Assembly: GCA_965207495.1 (NCBI GenBank)
Contig: OZ242287.1
Coordinates: forward strand, 4,278,001-4,342,000
Direction of reading: 5' to 3'
Origin: Bin5 sp965207495
Lineage (GTDB): Bacteria; Chloroflexota; Anaerolineae; Caldilineales; Caldilineaceae
Length of the DNA stretch: 64,000 bases
The notes beneath the pieces were generated by a model. The model ran no database searches and was not told the origin of the DNA. It worked only from the letters and a program-made list of their open reading frames with translations. Positions 15,923 through 25,994 of this stretch are shown piece after piece. The position numbers were made by a program, and so were the translations under genes. Every line of letters starts with the position of its first letter. Positions within the stretch are counted from its first letter, which is position 1.

Positions 15923-17470
15923 ATGCCAAACCATCGCGCACTGATCTCCGTGTCCGACAAGACCGGCCTCACCTCATTTGCACGCAAGCTTCACGCTGCC
16001 GGCGTAGAGTTGGTCGCCAGCGGCGGCACGGCCACCCAACTAGCCGACGCCGGCCTGCCGGTCACGCCGACCGAGGCCCTTACCGGATTCCCTGAGCTTC
16101 TCGACGGTCGGGTGAAAACATTGCATCCAGCCATACACGGCGGTATTCTCGCCCGCCGCACACAGGAACATCTTGCCGAACTGGACCAGCAAGGTCTACT
16201 GCCGATCGATCTGGTTATTGTCAACCTTTATCCCTTTCAGCGGACGGTTGCCGTCGAGGATGTTACACTGGCCGAGGCGGTGGAGCAGATTGACATTGGC
16301 GGCGTGGCCCTGTTGCGCGCCGCGGCCAAGAATTTCGAATCGGTGACGGTCGTTTGCGATCCGTCCGACTATGAACGCGTGGCGCAGGCCCTTGCGGACG
16401 GCGGGCTGGACGCCGAAGCCAGGCAGGCGCTGGCGCTGAAGGCTTTCCGCCATACGGCTGACTATGATACGGCCATCTCCGGCTTTCTTGCCCAGCAGCA
16501 GCCGCAGGATCATTCGCAGTCCGACGGGATGGACGAGATGCCCGCGCAGATTGAGTTGAATCTGGAACGCGTGCAGGTGATGCGCTACGGCGAAAACCCC
16601 CATCAGCAGGGCGCGCTTTACCGGCACAGCAACGTCTCAGCCGCGTTTGAGCAGCTGCACGGGCGGGAGATGAGCTACAACAACTGGCTGGATTTGGACG
16701 GCAGCTGGCAGGCAGCCCAGGATTTCGATGAGCCGACCGTGGCCATTATCAAGCACAGCAATCCGTGCGGGCTCGCAAGCGCCGATTCATTGGCGAACGC
16801 CTATGATAAAGCCCTCGCCTCCGACCCGGTGAGCGCATTCGGCAGCATCATTTCAGTCAACCAGACGCTCGACAGGGAGACCGCAGAAAGGATGGCAAAG
16901 CTGTTCGTCGAGATCGTGGCCGCGCCCGCATTTGACGAGGACGCGCTCGCACTACTTCAGAACAAGAAGAACCTGCGCATATTGCGCGCCGGCGGTACCG
17001 CCCCCCAGTCGCTCAACATCCGCACCGTCTATGGCGGCGCCCTGGTCCAGGAGGCTGACATCAGCAAGGAAGACCTCGACCCGGCCAACTGGCGCATCGT
17101 AACCCAAAATCGCCCAGACGCATCGCAGCTGGCCGACCTTGCCTTTGCGTGGCGCGTCTGCCGCCATGTCAAGAGCAACGCCATCGTATATGTCAAGAAT
17201 CGGGCGACTGTTGGCGTGGGCGCCGGTCAGATGAGTCGGGTTGATTCGGTCATGCTCGCCGGCCACAAGGCGGGACCAAGCGCACGCGGCGCGGTTATGG
17301 CGTCAGACGCCTTTTTTCCTTTTGCCGATGGTATCGAAGCGGCGGCCGACCACGGGGTTGCCGCTGTCGTACAGCCGGGCGGCTCTATACGCGATGACGA
17401 GGTAATCGAGAGCTGCGACCGCTTGGGCCTGGTGATGGCGTTGACCGGTACGCGGCATTTTCGGCACTAG
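15923..17470 (+). CDS. purH: Bifunctional AICAR formyltransferase/IMP cyclohydrolase
   Basis: PurH catalyses the last two steps of purine synthesis: formylation of AICAR and ring closure to IMP. The N-terminal MGS-like cyclohydrolase domain (about residues 1-190) begins RALISVSDKTGLTSFARKL and contains GGTATQLADAG and DGRVKTLHPAIHGGIL. The formyltransferase domain has MRYGENPHQQGALY, the catalytic Lys-His motif IKHSNPCGLA, SNAIVYVK and the C-terminal DAFFPFADG...QPGGSIRDDEVI. ATG 15923 follows GGAG at a normal distance and gives 515 residues, the family length; the frame is open for about 450 bases upstream but has no family sequence there. Confidence 0.97.
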   Translation: MPNHRALISVSDKTGLTSFARKLHAAGVELVASGGTATQLADAGLPVTPTEALTGFPELLDGRVKTLHPAIHGGILARRTQEHLAELDQQGLLPIDLVIVNLYPFQRTVAVEDVTLAEAVEQIDIGGVALLRAAAKNFESVTVVCDPSDYERVAQALADGGLDAEARQALALKAFRHTADYDTAISGFLAQQQPQDHSQSDGMDEMPAQIELNLERVQVMRYGENPHQQGALYRHSNVSAAFEQLHGREMSYNNWLDLDGSWQAAQDFDEPTVAIIKHSNPCGLASADSLANAYDKALASDPVSAFGSIISVNQTLDRETAERMAKLFVEIVAAPAFDEDALALLQNKKNLRILRAGGTAPQSLNIRTVYGGALVQEADISKEDLDPANWRIVTQNRPDASQLADLAFAWRVCRHVKSNAIVYVKNRATVGVGAGQMSRVDSVMLAGHKAGPSARGAVMASDAFFPFADGIEAAADHGVAAVVQPGGSIRDDEVIESCDRLGLVMALTGTRHFRH

Positions 17471-17569
17471 ATCAAGAGAAGAAGCTCTGGCTACGGGTCT
17501 GGCGGCTTGTGAGTTGCTTTCGCTGGCCGCCGCCTGAATAGCGGGAGCCAGCGCATTTACGGAAGGCCT

Positions 17570-18538
17570 ATGCACGTCCTGATTACCGGTGGCGCCGGAT
17601 TCATCGGCAGCCACCTCGCTGACGCTTTGCTCAGGCGCGGCGACTCAGTCTCAGTTCTTGACAACCTCAGTACGGGTTCGGCGGAAAACATCCGAGGTCT
17701 GGATGGGCATCCCGGTTTCTCTTTTGCCCAAGCCGGCATTGACGACGCTGCTGCGCTGGACAGACTCGCCAGTCGCGCCGACGCCATTGTACATTTGGCG
17801 GCCACGGTGGGCGTGCAGCTAGTCCTGGAACGCCCGACGCAGACGATTGAGACCAACGTTCTTGGCACGCACGCTTTGCTGGACGCGGCCCGGCGTTACG
17901 GCTGCCAGACTCTGATTGCCAGCACCAGCGAAGTCTACGGCAAAAGCGAATCATTGCCGTTTTCCGAGAACGACGACTTGGTTCTCGGTCCACCCAGCCG
18001 TACGCGGTGGGTTTACGCCGCCACCAAGCTGCTTGACGAGTTTCTTGCCCTCGCCGCTCATCAGGAGTTCGGACTTCCGCTTACAATCATGCGGCTGTTC
18101 AATGTGGTTGGGCCGAGGCAGACCGGTCGTTTTGGTATGGTCCTGCCCAGGTTCGTCAGGCAGGCACTGCGGGGCCAGCCTCTGACCGTCTACGGCGACG
18201 GCATGCAGACCCGGTGCTTCTGTCATGTAGGCGACGTCGTGCAGGCGATAGTTGGTCTGCTGCGCAGGACTACGGCAAGTGGACAGATTTACAACATCGG
18301 CAGCAGTCAAGAGGTGACGATCCGGGAACTGGCCGAACAGATCGTTGACCGGGCCGATTCCAATTCGCCGATCCACTATCTTCCATACGACCAGGCCTAT
18401 GCGGCTGGATTTGAGGATTTGCGCAGGAGGGTACCGGATATTTCGAAAATCGAGGCCGAAATCGGATGGAAGCCTACCCATTTGTTGCCGAATATACTGG
18501 ATGATATGATGGAATTTGAGAGGGATCGGTTGACCTGA
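17570..18538 (+). CDS. NAD-dependent sugar-nucleotide epimerase/dehydratase
   Basis: An extended short-chain dehydrogenase of 322 residues. The N-terminal NAD motif is TGGAGFIGSHLADAL; the catalytic Ser-Tyr-Lys set is seen in ASTSEVYGKS and in YAATK; the substrate domain has FNVVGPRQTGRFGMVLPRFVRQAL and the typical GDGMQTRCFCHVGDVV. The closest style is UDP-glucose 4-epimerase/UDP-glucuronate decarboxylase (GalE/UXS-like). It probably makes an activated sugar for surface glycans. It follows purH by 99 bp and precedes the S41 protease by 74 bp; no promoter was resolved. Confidence 0.88.
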   Translation: MHVLITGGAGFIGSHLADALLRRGDSVSVLDNLSTGSAENIRGLDGHPGFSFAQAGIDDAAALDRLASRADAIVHLAATVGVQLVLERPTQTIETNVLGTHALLDAARRYGCQTLIASTSEVYGKSESLPFSENDDLVLGPPSRTRWVYAATKLLDEFLALAAHQEFGLPLTIMRLFNVVGPRQTGRFGMVLPRFVRQALRGQPLTVYGDGMQTRCFCHVGDVVQAIVGLLRRTTASGQIYNIGSSQEVTIRELAEQIVDRADSNSPIHYLPYDQAYAAGFEDLRRRVPDISKIEAEIGWKPTHLLPNILDDMMEFERDRLT

Positions 18539-18612
18539 ACTGGTTACTTTTGCATGGCGTCAGCCGGTTTACCCCTTTGCCAGGACAGAGAAACTACGAA
18601 AAGGAGAAGGGA

Positions 18613-21003
18613 ATGAAAGCACGTTTAGCTGGAGGGATCTACGTACTTCTTGCTGCAGTGTTGATATTGGGCTCGTTTTTCACTTCTGATACTCTCGCCC
18701 AGGAAAACAGCGAGTCGCCCCCAGCGGCCGCAATTGTAAATGACGAAGGCGGGGCAGTCAGGATTACGGGAAGTGTTACCTATACCGCACCCTATTTCAC
18801 AATCGGTGTAGCGCAACCGTTGGTGATTCTCGAGGACCAGGCCGGATTCGTTGATCGCAATGAGCATTTTCTGATGCCGGTCGAATCTCAGACTATCGGC
18901 CAGATAACCTCGGATTTCTTTACGTCTCCCTTCGAGTATTCGCTTGCCCTGCCCATCGAACCGCAGGGCAGTTACCGAGACGTCGACAACGATGAGACAG
19001 AGGACCAGGGCGTGCAGGTTTTCGCGATCGCCTACTGGGACAACACTTTTGGCGACCCGTTCCTCGAGGAGAGAGACCTCTATGGCGGAGGTTGGTCGAC
19101 AGCCTACGCTTCGACCCGCATCAGCGACGAGATTGAGACGGAGCGGGAAATCGTCGGCGGAATCTTCCTCGTTTTCGCTCCCGATGATCAGCAGGGCTTT
19201 CCCTCCAGTTTTGGCGAGGACGGGCTGCTTTTTACCGACGATGATCCGATAGTGACGCTGCCTCAAGGGTACACGATCGTTAGTTTGGACTCCGAGCCGT
19301 TCAGCTTCGACCGCTCGCGTAACCCGGTCGTGGATCTGATCGAACCGGAAGGCATTGCGCTGGTCGACTACTCCGAGCAGACTTATGCGGAGGCCTTCAA
19401 CTCGCTGATCGATCTGCTGACGAAGGAGTACGCGTTTACCGAGTATAAGGGAATAGACTGGGAGGCGAAGAGGACCGAGTTCCTGCCCCGTTTTGAGGCT
19501 GCCGCCGCTGACGAAGATGTTCGAGACTACCAGCGGGCGCTGCGAGATTTCGGTTGGTCGATTCCTGACGGGCACGTGAGCGGGCCCTTCGTACGAGAGG
19601 ATTTCCAGCAGGACATTGCCGGCGGCCTGGGCATAGCGATACGGGAGACCGCGGAAGGCCCGGTGATCGTCAACTTCGTCACTGAAGGCAGCCCGGCAGA
19701 GGCGGCTGGGATTGAACTGGGAACCGAGATCGTCGCAATTGACGGGGTCCCCATCGCCGACGTCATCAGCAACGCTATCGCTCACTCAGCGCCGTTCAGC
19801 ACGGACCACTTCAAACGCCTGCAGCAGATGCGCTATGCTGTCCGGTTCCCGATAGAGACGGAAGTCGAGTTGACCTGGAAGGACGCGGAAGGCGCAGATG
19901 TGACGGAGACGATGAAGGTCGTCAGCGAATTCGAAAGCTTCAGCTTTTCCTCCTTTGCGAGAGGAACGACCGGGTTCGAAATCCCCGTAGACTATAAGCT
20001 GCTGGAGGCGGACGAGTACGGCGAAAACGACTACGGCTACGTAAAGATCGACAGCTTCTCCGACAACAGTGTGTTGACCGTTCAACTGTGGGAGCGAATG
20101 ATCCGCACTTTGAAACGATACGCTGTCAACGGGCTCATCATCGACATGCGCCAGAATGGCGGCGGCAGCGGCTTCCTCGCCGATCAGATGGCCGCTTACT
20201 TTTTCCATGAACCGCATGTGCTTGGCAACGCCGGTTACTACGATGAGGATCGGGGCGAATTCTACTTCAACCCGGACGGGGAGGACCGCTACTACCTGCC
20301 GGCCGAAGACCTGCGATACGATGGCGAAGTTGCTATCATCGTCGGCCCGTTTTGCCTCAGCGCCTGTGAGTTTTTCTCCTACGATATGACCATCGATGAC
20401 CGCGCTTCCATTGTCGGCCATTACCCCACCGGGGGGCTGGGCGGCAGCATCAAGAGCATTAAGATGCCCGACGATGAGTACTTCACGTATACCATAGGGC
20501 GGGCCGTTGATGCCGACGGCGAAATCCACATCGAGGGTATAGGCGTAGTACCAACGGTCTTGGTACCGATTACGACTGAGACATTGCTGGCGGATGAGGA
20601 TGATGACGTTTTGCTGGATGCCGCGGTTGCGCACCTCGACTCGTTGCTGAGCGTCGAAACAGTTGACGGCGGCGAGATCGCGATCGGCGATGTCGTTGAG
20701 GGAACGCTTGCGGCCCAGACGGTTGTACAGTACACGCTCCCGCTCTCCGCAGGCGACGTCATCAGTATCTTTGCCCGCAGCGAGGAGATTGATACCTACC
20801 TGGCGCTCTATCTCGACGGCGATTCCCCGATTATGACCGATGATGATTCATATGAAACGGACGCTGCACTTGAGGAGCTGGAGGTTCCCAGCGATCTGCA
20901 ACTGATCGTCGAAGTCAGCTCTGCGCTGGGCGATGAAGAGGGGACGTTTACGCTGGAAGTGGTTGACGCGTCGGAGGAGGAGGCCGAATCCGACGACGGA
21001 TAA
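18613..21003 (+). CDS. Large secreted S41-family (C-terminal processing) serine peptidase
   Basis: A 796-residue exported protein. ATG 18613 follows AAGGAGAAGGGA and begins a signal peptide (residues 1-32, ending DTLAQ). Next come an N-terminal region of about 230 residues without a recognised fold, a PDZ-like segment (GGLGIAIRETAEGPVIVNF...SPAEAAGIELGTEIVAIDG) and the S41 catalytic core with IDMRQNGGGSGFLADQ. The likely nucleophile is S583 (FCLSACEF), with K614 as base (GGSIKS). The C-terminal 110 residues resemble a bacterial pre-peptidase beta domain (VEGTLAAQTVVQYTLPLSAGDVI) and end in an acidic tail. It is longer than ordinary Ctp enzymes and probably acts on extracytoplasmic proteins. 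Confidence 0.86.
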   Translation: MKARLAGGIYVLLAAVLILGSFFTSDTLAQENSESPPAAAIVNDEGGAVRITGSVTYTAPYFTIGVAQPLVILEDQAGFVDRNEHFLMPVESQTIGQITSDFFTSPFEYSLALPIEPQGSYRDVDNDETEDQGVQVFAIAYWDNTFGDPFLEERDLYGGGWSTAYASTRISDEIETEREIVGGIFLVFAPDDQQGFPSSFGEDGLLFTDDDPIVTLPQGYTIVSLDSEPFSFDRSRNPVVDLIEPEGIALVDYSEQTYAEAFNSLIDLLTKEYAFTEYKGIDWEAKRTEFLPRFEAAAADEDVRDYQRALRDFGWSIPDGHVSGPFVREDFQQDIAGGLGIAIRETAEGPVIVNFVTEGSPAEAAGIELGTEIVAIDGVPIADVISNAIAHSAPFSTDHFKRLQQMRYAVRFPIETEVELTWKDAEGADVTETMKVVSEFESFSFSSFARGTTGFEIPVDYKLLEADEYGENDYGYVKIDSFSDNSVLTVQLWERMIRTLKRYAVNGLIIDMRQNGGGSGFLADQMAAYFFHEPHVLGNAGYYDEDRGEFYFNPDGEDRYYLPAEDLRYDGEVAIIVGPFCLSACEFFSYDMTIDDRASIVGHYPTGGLGGSIKSIKMPDDEYFTYTIGRAVDADGEIHIEGIGVVPTVLVPITTETLLADEDDDVLLDAAVAHLDSLLSVETVDGGEIAIGDVVEGTLAAQTVVQYTLPLSAGDVISIFARSEEIDTYLALYLDGDSPIMTDDDSYETDAALEELEVPSDLQLIVEVSSALGDEEGTFTLEVVDASEEEAESDDG

Positions 21004-21035
21004 CGCTACGAGGCGTGAGAAAAGAGAATTTGCGA

Positions 21036-21067
21036 GTGAGAGGGGCAGTGCCCCTCTCACTTTTTTT
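21036..21067 (+). terminator. Intrinsic terminator of the S41 peptidase gene
   Basis: A perfect 11-bp stem (21036-21046 with 21050-21060), loop AGT, followed by seven T. It stands 32 bp past the stop codon and just before the end of the convergent M24 peptidase gene. Confidence 0.92.
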
Positions 21068-21079
21068 GCCCTTACTTCT

Positions 21080-22312
21080 TTAACCCTTCATCGGAATGAC
21101 CAAGTCGTAGGGATAGTCTGTGAGCCAGATCAGTTCCCCGGCCTCATTGTAGGCGACCGCGTCTTCGACGCGCACGCCGTATCCGCGACTGGGATAGTAC
21201 AGTCCAGGCTCGATCGTTACCACGTGGCCGGGTAACAGGACCTTATCCTCGCCGGCGGCGTGGCTGAAATTGGGCCCTTCGTGAATCTCGAGGCCGATTC
21301 CGTGGCCCAGGCCGTGGACGTAGCCCTCTTCCGTCCCCGGATGGCTGCGCACTGTCTTATGACCTTTGCTCTCGTAGTAGTCACAGGTCATGAGCTGATA
21401 CTCACGCAGCGGCCGGCCCAACTCCAACTCAGCCATGACACGGTCGAAGATCTCCTTGGTCTGGTCGTATGCCTCCTGGACTTCGTCGGTTGCATAGCCC
21501 AGACTCCAGGTGCGGGTCAAGTCGTGGAAGTAGCCCTCTTCGGTTGTCGGAAAGATGTCGAAGATGATGGAGCGGCCCAATTGCAGCGGCATATCCGGAT
21601 CGCCGGCGTTATGGGGGACTCCGGCATCCCGGCCCTGCGAAAAGATCGTGCCGTGGTCTTCCTGCAGGCCGTTGGCGTGCAGCCGGCCGCGCATGTAAGA
21701 CTTGACGTCGCCGATTGTCAACGGCTCCCCGTCTGCCTTCTGCAAAGTCTCGTCGCGGCCCACTTTGTGCCCTTGGATGAAGGACTGCACGTCACCCACG
21801 ACCGAACAGGTAAGCTTTCCGGCGCGCTTCAGGATTTCGAGCTCGGCGTCGTCCTTGGTGACGAACGCCTGGCTGAAGAGTGTCTCGCCGTATTCACCGA
21901 CGATTTCTATGCCCTCGATCTGCTCTTTCACCTTGGCCAGCAGGGCCAGCGACGCCCCGGCGTCCTGCGTGCCGTAAACGCCAACGCGACCGCGTAAACC
22001 GACCATCTCCATTGCGCGCGAAATGTAGGCGGCGCTTGCCGCCAACCGATTGCCCTTGAACTCCTTTAGCAGTTCATATCCGTTGAAATGCTCTTCCCGA
22101 TTGACCGTGCGCAGTCCTGTGGCTGCCGCGGTATCCCGTTCCATCATGCCGTGGACGAGAGTCACCTCTTCACCGCGCGGTTTCAGCAACAGTGCCCCTT
22201 CAAAAAACCCGCCGCTGGTCAGGTATCTCATTACGGGGCCATGCCCTTCTCCCAGCACGAGGAAACCGTCCAGATTACGTTCCTCCATCAATCGATCCAG
22301 GTCTCTCTTCAT
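21080..22312 (-). CDS. M24-family metallopeptidase (Xaa-Pro aminopeptidase-like)
   Basis: The product has about 410 residues: an N-terminal creatinase-like domain (about 1-150) and a pita-bread M24 domain. Metal ligands are visible as the two Asp of IIFDIFP...GYFHDLTRTW, the His of GLGHGIGLEIHEGP, and the two Glu of VVTIEPGLYY and YGVRVEDAV. It should remove N-terminal residues preceding proline or act on dipeptides. ATG 22312 (MKRDLDRLM) is preferred because GAGAGGAAAGTA precedes it. It converges on the S41 gene and diverges from the ABC transporter genes. Confidence 0.92.
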   Translation of the reverse strand: MKRDLDRLMEERNLDGFLVLGEGHGPVMRYLTSGGFFEGALLLKPRGEEVTLVHGMMERDTAAATGLRTVNREEHFNGYELLKEFKGNRLAASAAYISRAMEMVGLRGRVGVYGTQDAGASLALLAKVKEQIEGIEIVGEYGETLFSQAFVTKDDAELEILKRAGKLTCSVVGDVQSFIQGHKVGRDETLQKADGEPLTIGDVKSYMRGRLHANGLQEDHGTIFSQGRDAGVPHNAGDPDMPLQLGRSIIFDIFPTTEEGYFHDLTRTWSLGYATDEVQEAYDQTKEIFDRVMAELELGRPLREYQLMTCDYYESKGHKTVRSHPGTEEGYVHGLGHGIGLEIHEGPNFSHAAGEDKVLLPGHVVTIEPGLYYPSRGYGVRVEDAVAYNEAGELIWLTDYPYDLVIPMKG

Positions 22313-22573
22313 TACTTTCCTCTCCGTCCTGCATGGGGACCGATAACATTGCAAAAAGCTCTATAATCCAATATCACCAGTGAAGGCTAACACCGGGCAG
22401 TATAGAATCCAAACATGTGGTTCTGGAGCAAACTGGTCAAGTTTGCGTGTAAGAGCGGTAGCCATTTCTGGTATCTTCATCACAGCCACTTTCTGCGCCT
22501 CTACTCTACACTGATAGAATGAGATCGACGGAGATTTCCACCGCGACATTGCTACTCCACATGTGATTTGGCG

Positions 22574-23386
22574 ATGAAAAAGAAGGCGAGAGGTGATAAG
22601 AAGGTGTCTGACAAACCGCCGCTGCTCGTGCGTCTGGACGCACTGAGCAAGTCTTACTACGAGGCAGGGCAGGAGAAGTGTGTGCTGGAAGCGGTAGACT
22701 GCTCCATTGGGGCCGGCCAGTTCATCTGCCTCTTGGGGAAATCCGGCAGCGGTAAGAGCACGCTGCTGAATCTCATTTCCGGAATCGACCGTCCTTCTGC
22801 GGGAGGGGTGCATATACGCGAGGGCGGCAGCGAAGTCGAGTTGACAGCACTGAACGAACACCAGCGTACGCTTTTTCGCCGGCGCAACATTGGCATCATC
22901 TTCCAGTTCTTCAATCTGATCCCTACGCTTACCGTTCTCGAGAATGTCGCCCTGCCGGTTGAGCTGGCAGACGGGGACCGCAAGGGACATCGCCGCGCCG
23001 AAGACCTGCTGGATCGTGTCGGCTTGGGGGACCGCCTCGACTCCTTCCCCGACCGGCTCAGCGGAGGCGAACAGCAGCGGGTCGCCATTGCGCGCGCCCT
23101 CATTCATGACCCTGTCCTGCTGCTGGCCGACGAGCCTACCGGCAATCTTGATGAGGGGACAGGCGACGCAGTTCTGGAAATGCTGCTGGAGTTGAGCCGC
23201 GACGCGGGAAAGACACTCATCATGGCGACCCATGATGAGGACATTGCCAGCCTGGCCGACGCGGTCTACTTTCTTGAGCGGGGGCAGCTGGTCTCACACT
23301 ATGCTCCGGCCGCGAACGCGGCAAGCGGAACAGGCGTTATGCAGGCGCAGGGCCGCGCCGAGAATACCGCAGCCGTGCAGCGATGA
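22574..23386 (+). CDS. ABC transporter ATP-binding protein (LolD/MacB type)
   Basis: The ATPase of a type-VII ABC system. Motifs: Walker A LLGKSGSGKSTLL, Q-loop IFQFFNLIPTLTVLENVALP, signature LSGGEQQRVAIARAL, Walker B VLLLADEPTGNLD and switch His ATHDEDI. The spacing and the Phe-rich Q-loop are typical of LolD/MacB/FtsE-like subunits. Start: ATG 22574, or GTG 22604, which has AGGTGATAAGAAG before it. A C-terminal tail of about 30 residues after YFLERGQLV is low in complexity. The stop overlaps the permease ATG by 4 bp, so the two subunits are translationally coupled. Confidence 0.95.
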   Translation: MKKKARGDKKVSDKPPLLVRLDALSKSYYEAGQEKCVLEAVDCSIGAGQFICLLGKSGSGKSTLLNLISGIDRPSAGGVHIREGGSEVELTALNEHQRTLFRRRNIGIIFQFFNLIPTLTVLENVALPVELADGDRKGHRRAEDLLDRVGLGDRLDSFPDRLSGGEQQRVAIARALIHDPVLLLADEPTGNLDEGTGDAVLEMLLELSRDAGKTLIMATHDEDIASLADAVYFLERGQLVSHYAPAANAASGTGVMQAQGRAENTAAVQR

Positions 23387-25986
23387 GACTTGCTCTTCCG
23401 CGACGGACACTGCTGCGACTGGCCTGGCGGCACAGCTGGCGCCGTCCTCTGCAGTCGCTATTCCTTGTGGTCGGCGTTGCCATTGGCGTCGCCATGATCG
23501 TCGCCATCGATCTGGCCAACGGCTCGGCCAACCGGGCCTTTGCGCTTGGGACCGAGCAGATCACCGGTCGCGCAACGCACCAGGTGGTCGGCGGCCCAGA
23601 CGGTGTCAGTTCTACTTTCTACGCACGCCTGCGCCGTGAACTGGGATTTCGACTCAGCGCCCCTGTCGTAGAAAGCTATGTAAGCGTTCCGGAACTGGAC
23701 GCGCAGCCGATGCGTCTTCTGGGCATTGATCCCTTCGCTGAACCGCCTTTTCGCAGCTATTTGGGTGGTGACGATCAGACAGTCAACGCCGCAGAGGTTG
23801 ACGGCTTCGGCACCTACATCACACCGTTTCTGTTGGAGCCCAGAACAGTTTTGATCGGGCAATCGGTGGCCTACCGTTACGATCTGCAGCCGGGTCAGTC
23901 GCTCCCGATTCGCCTCGGCGCGCGGATGGAACGGTTGACCATCGTCGGCCTGTTGGTCCCATCGAACGAGTTGAGCAGGCGGGCGTTAGATGGCTTGCTC
24001 ATCGTCGACATCAGCACGGCACAGGAGGTATTGGGGAGAATCGGCCGCCTGGACCGCATCGATCTGATTTTGCCGCCCGGTGGGGAAGGAGAAGCCCGTC
24101 TGGAAGAAATCAGGGGTCTTCTGCCCGCGGGGGCACGCATCGTTCGCCCCGCTGCCCGGTCCGCTACGGTAGAGGAGATGACCGCCGCTTTCCGGCTCAA
24201 TTTGACCGCTCTCAGCCTGCTGGCGCTGGTTGTCGGGATGTTTCTCATCTACAACACGGTTTCGTTCAGCGTCGTCCAGCGCCGACCCGTTCTGGGGATC
24301 CTGCGAGCGCTCGGCATGACCCGGCGGGAGCTGTTCGCAATGATACTGGTCGAGGCGGCCAGCCTCGGTCTCATTGGGACAGGCCTGGGGTTGGGGTTGG
24401 GCGTCCTCCTGGGGCGGGGGGCAGTACAGGCCGTCACCCAGACGATCAATGATCTCTTCTTCGTTGTAGCGGTGCGTAACGCAGACATCCCGGTCTGGAC
24501 ACTGGCCAAAGGCGCTTTAAGCGGCGTCGGCGCCGCGCTGTTGGCGGCACTGCTGCCGGCACTGGAGGCGACGAGCGTGCCTCCGGCTGGAGCCATCTTG
24601 CGCTCGGGTATCGAACAGAAGGCTCGCCGCGCCCTGCCGCGGCTCACGGCGGCGGGCCTTCTCCTTGGCCTGCTTGGCGCCGCGCTGCTCATTCCGGAGT
24701 GGAATCTCGTTGTTGCTTTCGTGGGCCTGTTCGCGGTCATCCTAGGGGCGGCGTTGGTCACGCCAGCGCTGACGCATCTGCTGATGGACGGCGTGCGCCG
24801 CCTGCTCAGCCGCCGCTTCGGCATCCTCACGCGTATGGCCCCCCGCAACATTATGCGCTCTCTCTCGCGCACATCAGCGGCAATCGCGGCTCTCATGGTC
24901 GCAGTCAGCGTGATCATTGGGGTGGGGGTGATGATCGTCTCCTTCCGGCTGACGGTTGAGCAGTGGCTGGACGAAATACTGCAGGCTGATATATTCGTCT
25001 CGGCGCCGGCGCTGGGTCCGAATCGCAACAGTGCCACCGTGGAGCCTGCGCTGCTGGAGCGGTTAAGCGACTTTCCGAACATTGCCGGCTTTTCGACGAA
25101 CCGCGAGGTGGAGGCGGCCGCCACTCTGCCGGACGGAAAGCAGGTGACCGTGCAGCTGGCAGCCTTGCTGCGCGACCTCGCCGGAGAGGATCGCCGTTAC
25201 CGTGAATCGGTTGGAGACAACAGAGCTACCTGGGATGCCGTCGAAGGCGGGGGCGTTGTCATCAACGAGACGATGGCCAACCGCTTCAAGCTGCAGGTCG
25301 GGCAAGGCCTGCAACTTCTGACAGATAGCGGAGAGCAGCGTTTCCCCATCGTCGGAATTACGTACGACTTCGACGTAAATCCCACTTTGCTGATGTCGGA
25401 CCGGGTTTACCGGAGCTACTGGAACGATGACGCGATTTCAACCATTGCGTTGTTTGTGGAACCTGGGGTTGACGTGGACGAAACTGTCAACGCGCTGCGC
25501 CGTGCGTTCGCGGGCGAGGCGGAACTGTTGATCAGCTCGAATCGGGGCGTGCGCCGCAATGCATTGGAGGTGTTCGATCGTACTTTTGCCATCACGGTCG
25601 CGCTGCGGCTGCTGGCGACTTTTGTCGCATTTGTCGGCATTCTCAGCACGTTGATGAGCCTGCAACTGGAGCGCGCCAGGGAGATCGGTGTGCTGAGGGC
25701 AAACGGCATGACCCGGAGGCAGCTGTGGGGGCTTACGCTGCTGGAGACCGGTCTGCTCGGAACAAGCGCGGGGTTGATCGCAATACCAACCGGTTATGTT
25801 CTGGCGCTGATCCTCATCTACATTATTAATTTGCGCTCGTTCGGTTGGACCCTGTCGATGCGTCTACAAGCAGGGGAGTTTGGGCAAGCATTTGTGGTTG
25901 CGCTGGCCGCTGCGCTGCTGGCAGGTCTCTATCCGGCCTGGCGCATGAGCAGGACGGACCCGGCGGAGGCTCTACGTATGGAATGA
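23383..25986 (+). CDS. ABC transporter permease, duplicated FtsX/MacB type
   Basis: An 867-residue permease with an N-terminal membrane segment (about 20-40), an extracytoplasmic MacB-like periplasmic core domain, and two FtsX units: helices at about 265-395 with VVQRRPVLGILRALGMTRRELF, and the C-terminal unit near 745-860 with LERAREIGVLRANGMTRRQLWGLTLLETGLLG. A second extracytoplasmic region (about 520-730) lies between them. Such fused permeases work with LolD-like ATPases to extrude lipoproteins, lipids, peptides or drugs; the family commonly lacks a defined substrate. No membrane-fusion or TolC partner gene is next to it. Confidence 0.93.
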   Translation: MRLALPRRTLLRLAWRHSWRRPLQSLFLVVGVAIGVAMIVAIDLANGSANRAFALGTEQITGRATHQVVGGPDGVSSTFYARLRRELGFRLSAPVVESYVSVPELDAQPMRLLGIDPFAEPPFRSYLGGDDQTVNAAEVDGFGTYITPFLLEPRTVLIGQSVAYRYDLQPGQSLPIRLGARMERLTIVGLLVPSNELSRRALDGLLIVDISTAQEVLGRIGRLDRIDLILPPGGEGEARLEEIRGLLPAGARIVRPAARSATVEEMTAAFRLNLTALSLLALVVGMFLIYNTVSFSVVQRRPVLGILRALGMTRRELFAMILVEAASLGLIGTGLGLGLGVLLGRGAVQAVTQTINDLFFVVAVRNADIPVWTLAKGALSGVGAALLAALLPALEATSVPPAGAILRSGIEQKARRALPRLTAAGLLLGLLGAALLIPEWNLVVAFVGLFAVILGAALVTPALTHLLMDGVRRLLSRRFGILTRMAPRNIMRSLSRTSAAIAALMVAVSVIIGVGVMIVSFRLTVEQWLDEILQADIFVSAPALGPNRNSATVEPALLERLSDFPNIAGFSTNREVEAAATLPDGKQVTVQLAALLRDLAGEDRRYRESVGDNRATWDAVEGGGVVINETMANRFKLQVGQGLQLLTDSGEQRFPIVGITYDFDVNPTLLMSDRVYRSYWNDDAISTIALFVEPGVDVDETVNALRRAFAGEAELLISSNRGVRRNALEVFDRTFAITVALRLLATFVAFVGILSTLMSLQLERAREIGVLRANGMTRRQLWGLTLLETGLLGTSAGLIAIPTGYVLALILIYIINLRSFGWTLSMRLQAGEFGQAFVVALAAALLAGLYPAWRMSRTDPAEALRME

Positions 25987-25994
25987 GGGAGTAC

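Noticed and set aside
22361..23233. A 290-codon minus-strand open frame across the ABC ATPase gene
   Set aside because: Antisense to clear Walker and signature motifs; no family resemblance.
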